From assembly GCA_050260415.1 (NCBI GenBank), contig JBLNCE010000053.1, forward strand, positions 1-24,136: 24,136 bases of DNA, given 5' to 3'. Both the position numbers and the translations under genes were made by a program. Positions 22,050 to 24,136 of this stretch are shown piece after piece (the stretch's first letter is position 1; each line of letters begins with the position of its first letter). A model generated the notes under the pieces. That model did not search any database. It had not been told where the DNA came from and saw nothing but the letters and a program-made list of their open reading frames with translations. This stretch comes from JBLNCE01 sp050260415 (GTDB taxonomy: Bacteria > Bacillota > UBA4882 > JAAYXC01).

Positions 22050-23378
22050 ATGGCAAACCCCGGGGATCTGCCCCTGCTGATCAACCCGTTGAAGACCACC
22101 ACCGCCGGGATCTACGAGGGATGCCGGCGAGAGGCCGAACGCTTGCGGAAAAGGCTGCGGGACCTGGCGCGTGAGACGCCGGCCGGCTGGAACGAGGGCG
22201 CGCCGGAAGCCGAGGGTCTACGGTCCCGCCTCCGGGCACTGCACGAATTGCTCGCGGAGGCGGTCGTCCTGAACGGAAATCCCGAGGCTTGGCGCCGTGA
22301 GACGGCGGTGGTGCGGTTGGGCAGCCGGATCACGCTCGAGATGCGGGACGGCGAAAGGGAGTTCCTCTTCATCGGGCTGGCCGGTCCCATGGTGGACGAA
22401 CACGTGCTCACGCCCGGCACTCCTTTGGGCGCCGCCGTTCTGGGACGGCGTGTCGGCGAGACTGTTACCTACCGCACGGGCCGGGAAGAGTTCAAAGCTG
22501 TGATCCGCCGCTGCCTCATGCCCGGGGAATCGCCGCCGGTGGAGGATGGGGAGGCCGGGAGGCTGCGCTTCATTGCGGCGGCGGACGAGATCGCGGAGGC
22601 GAACCATGTCGCCTTTGCCATCGAAGATCTGCGCCGCGCCGGCCTGCCTCCGGACAGGATCGCGGTGGCCTGGCGCGCTCCGTACCAGAGTTGGGCGCTG
22701 GAAAAGACGCTGGCCTTTGGAGGCGTTCCGCACCGGATCGAGGAGGGCGGGAGTTTTTTCGGCCAGCCGCTGGTGGCGGGCATGCTCGGTCTGATGCGTC
22801 TGCTGATCGATCCCAGCGATGCGCCGGCGCGCGCGGCGGTAAGTAAGGCCTTCGGTGCCGCCGGGGGAGGCGATAACCCCTCTTGGGGCGAGGCAGGGGA
22901 CCAAACCGCGACCGCGTGCGAGGACCCGGTCGCAATCGTATCCGCGCGGGAGGAGCTCCGCGGCTCCCCCCCGGTCGAAGTCATACGGAAATTGACCGCG
23001 TCGCTTGGGTTCACGGACATGGAGGACCCGTTCCGCTCGCCCTGGCCGTGCCTTTACCAAGCCGCCACACCCCATCAAACCGTCCGCAGCTTTCTGGCGC
23101 ATACCGAGGAGATAAGGAAGGCCGCCTGCCGGGGGGATCGGCGCGGCGTCCGGCTGGCCCCTTTGCCCAGACTGGGCACTGGGTACGGCGCGCTCTTCAT
23201 CATCGGGGCCAACGAGGGCGCGATGCCGTTTGACCAGGCTGAGGAAGCACTGCCGATGGAGCGGGCGCTATTTTACGCGGCGATCGCCGCGGCGGAACGG
23301 GTCACGGTGAGCTGGACCCGCCAGATCGCCAGGTCGCGGCTGTTGCTCGAGATCGCGGACGAGGGCATGCTGCGGTGA
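22050..23378 (+). CDS. GreA-like domain fused to ATPase-less UvrD-type helicase C-terminal domain
   Basis: This 442-residue protein starts at ATG 22050 behind GGAGGGG. Residues 20-75 form a charged helical hairpin like the GreA coiled coil. Residues 88-155 match the GreA/GreB C-terminal FKBP-like domain: LGSRITLEMRDGE, TPLGAAVLGRRVGETV, REEFKAVI. Residues 178-260 match UvrD/PcrA domain 2A: RIAVAWRAPYQSWALEKTL is degenerate motif IV, followed by GGVPHRIEEGGSFFGQP. Residues 365-425 follow motifs V and VI (YGALFIIGANEGAMPF, then MERALFYAAIAAAERVTVSW), but key residues are lost. No Walker A/B half exists in the protein or nearby, so no ATPase is expected. I infer an RNA-polymerase-binding factor. 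It begins 43 bp after gapN. Confidence 0.75.
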   Translation: MANPGDLPLLINPLKTTTAGIYEGCRREAERLRKRLRDLARETPAGWNEGAPEAEGLRSRLRALHELLAEAVVLNGNPEAWRRETAVVRLGSRITLEMRDGEREFLFIGLAGPMVDEHVLTPGTPLGAAVLGRRVGETVTYRTGREEFKAVIRRCLMPGESPPVEDGEAGRLRFIAAADEIAEANHVAFAIEDLRRAGLPPDRIAVAWRAPYQSWALEKTLAFGGVPHRIEEGGSFFGQPLVAGMLGLMRLLIDPSDAPARAAVSKAFGAAGGGDNPSWGEAGDQTATACEDPVAIVSAREELRGSPPVEVIRKLTASLGFTDMEDPFRSPWPCLYQAATPHQTVRSFLAHTEEIRKAACRGDRRGVRLAPLPRLGTGYGALFIIGANEGAMPFDQAEEALPMERALFYAAIAAAERVTVSWTRQIARSRLLLEIADEGMLR

Positions 23379-23462
23379 AAATCCCTTGGCGGGCAGCAAT
23401 CCGCGACAGCTGAGATGCACGTCGCCGCTTAGGGCGCAGTCCATCCGCGCCATCACGATCGG

Positions 23463-24136
23463 CTACCGCGCCGCCAACCCCCGGTTCTGCCTGCGCGCGC
23501 ATTCCCATTGCGCGAAATCCGCCGGCGGATCGACGGTCTCCGCCTCGGGTTTGCGATGCAGCTTCGCCGCTTCGCTGGGGCACCCCGTGGCGCACAGGCC
23601 GCAGCCGATGCAGCGCGCGCGATCCACCAGGGCTGTACCGTCCTTTATCGCAATCGCACGCACCTGGCAGCGTCCTACGCAGACCCCGCAGCCCGAGCAC
23701 GCCTCGGCCTCGACGGCGGCGTAGTAATTGGCATAGGCCACCGAGTTTTCGATCCCCCAGTCCGTGATGCCGCGCAGCAAGGCGCAACAGCAGCCGCAGC
23801 AGTTGCAGACGTAGCCGACGCCCTGGATGACGTTGCTGACCGTATGCACCAAGCCGATCTCCTCGGCCCGTTCCAGGACGGCCAGGGCTTCCTCCCGGCT
23901 GATGTCGCCCGGACGAGGCGGGCGGCCGTGCGCCGAAAAAGAGAGGCAGTTAAGCAAGGGGAAATCGCAACGGCGGCCGATCTGATCCTGCTGCACCCGG
24001 CACATGCAATCCTCTACATGAAAGGTCTTGGCGGCCGCAAGGATCGCGCGCACGTCGTCATACGGCAGGATCCACTCGGATTTGACCGCGCTCTGCGCGG
24101 GGATCACCCGATGCAGCGCCGGCTCGGGCTGCATGA
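23463..24136 (-). CDS. Ferredoxin-domain iron-sulfur protein, 5' end outside the window
   Basis: The frame remains open to the window edge, and the visible 223 residues correspond to the C-terminal two-thirds of a family usually 300 or more residues long, so ATG 24132-24134 is probably internal. Visible cysteine groups are CMCRVQQD...C (43-56), a striking CNCCGCCC (110-117), and two 4Fe-4S ferredoxin motifs: C146/C149/C152/C156 and C175/C178/C181/C185. It should carry two ferredoxin clusters, with further clusters possible. It converges on the GreA/UvrD-like gene, 84 bp away. It is a redox protein of anaerobes; the partner is unknown. Confidence 0.82.
   Translation of the reverse strand, partial: MQPEPALHRVIPAQSAVKSEWILPYDDVRAILAAAKTFHVEDCMCRVQQDQIGRRCDFPLLNCLSFSAHGRPPRPGDISREEALAVLERAEEIGLVHTVSNVIQGVGYVCNCCGCCCALLRGITDWGIENSVAYANYYAAVEAEACSGCGVCVGRCQVRAIAIKDGTALVDRARCIGCGLCATGCPSEAAKLHRKPEAETVDPPADFAQWECARRQNRGLAAR

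Noticed and set aside
1..24136. CRISPR array, tRNA, rRNA or insertion sequence
   Set aside because: No regularly spaced direct repeats, no tRNA or rRNA sequence and no transposase frame were recognised.

Overview
The window reads as chromosomal DNA from a GC-rich, probably anaerobic and probably endospore-forming Gram-positive (clostridial-type Bacillota) bacterium. Pointers are two YheC/YheD-type spore-associated ATP-grasp proteins, strong GGAGG ribosome binding sites before most genes, a lysine/glutamate 2,3-aminomutase, a GapN-like dehydrogenase, an encapsulin-type mini-ferritin, nickel uptake and a cysteine-rich ferredoxin. This placement is inference; no rRNA or marker gene is present.

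Layout. 1-470: end of a phytoene-desaturase-like FAD oxidoreductase. 631-4613 (minus): a two-gene RNA repair operon, hen1 then pnkp, overlapping by ATGA. 4768-5848 (plus): a broken flavodoxin, then a PIN-domain toxin with a small putative antitoxin. 6116-7030: a promoter, a DUF2975 membrane protein and a Cro/CI-type regulator. 7145-9911: a nickel ECF transporter operon (cbiMN-cbiQ-cbiO) with its own promoter and a candidate operator, facing the convergent nikR (9908-10327), whose stop codon overlaps that of cbiO. 10531-15105 (minus): an operon of glutamate 2,3-aminomutase and two YheC/YheD paralogues. 15291-16037: a CopG/VapC toxin-antitoxin pair. 16314-18143: a large HEAT-like helical-repeat protein of unknown role. 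18341-18652: an encapsulated-ferritin-like protein. 19031-22006: a xylose-isomerase-like protein and a GapN-like aldehyde dehydrogenase. 22050-23378: an unusual fusion of a GreA-like transcription factor to the C-terminal half of a UvrD-type helicase. 23463 to the end (minus): a ferredoxin-domain protein cut by the window edge.

Working together: Hen1 and Pnkp form a known RNA repair pathway. CbiMNQO imports Ni2+ (or Co2+) and NikR probably represses it. The aminomutase is predicted to make beta-glutamate, and its co-transcription with spore-associated ATP-grasp proteins suggests a sporulation link. The most novel-looking object is the GreA/UvrD-like fusion at 22050-23378, which keeps both Gre-like parts but lacks the ATPase half of the helicase. 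Several intergenic gaps hold palindromic elements that look like dispersed repeats.
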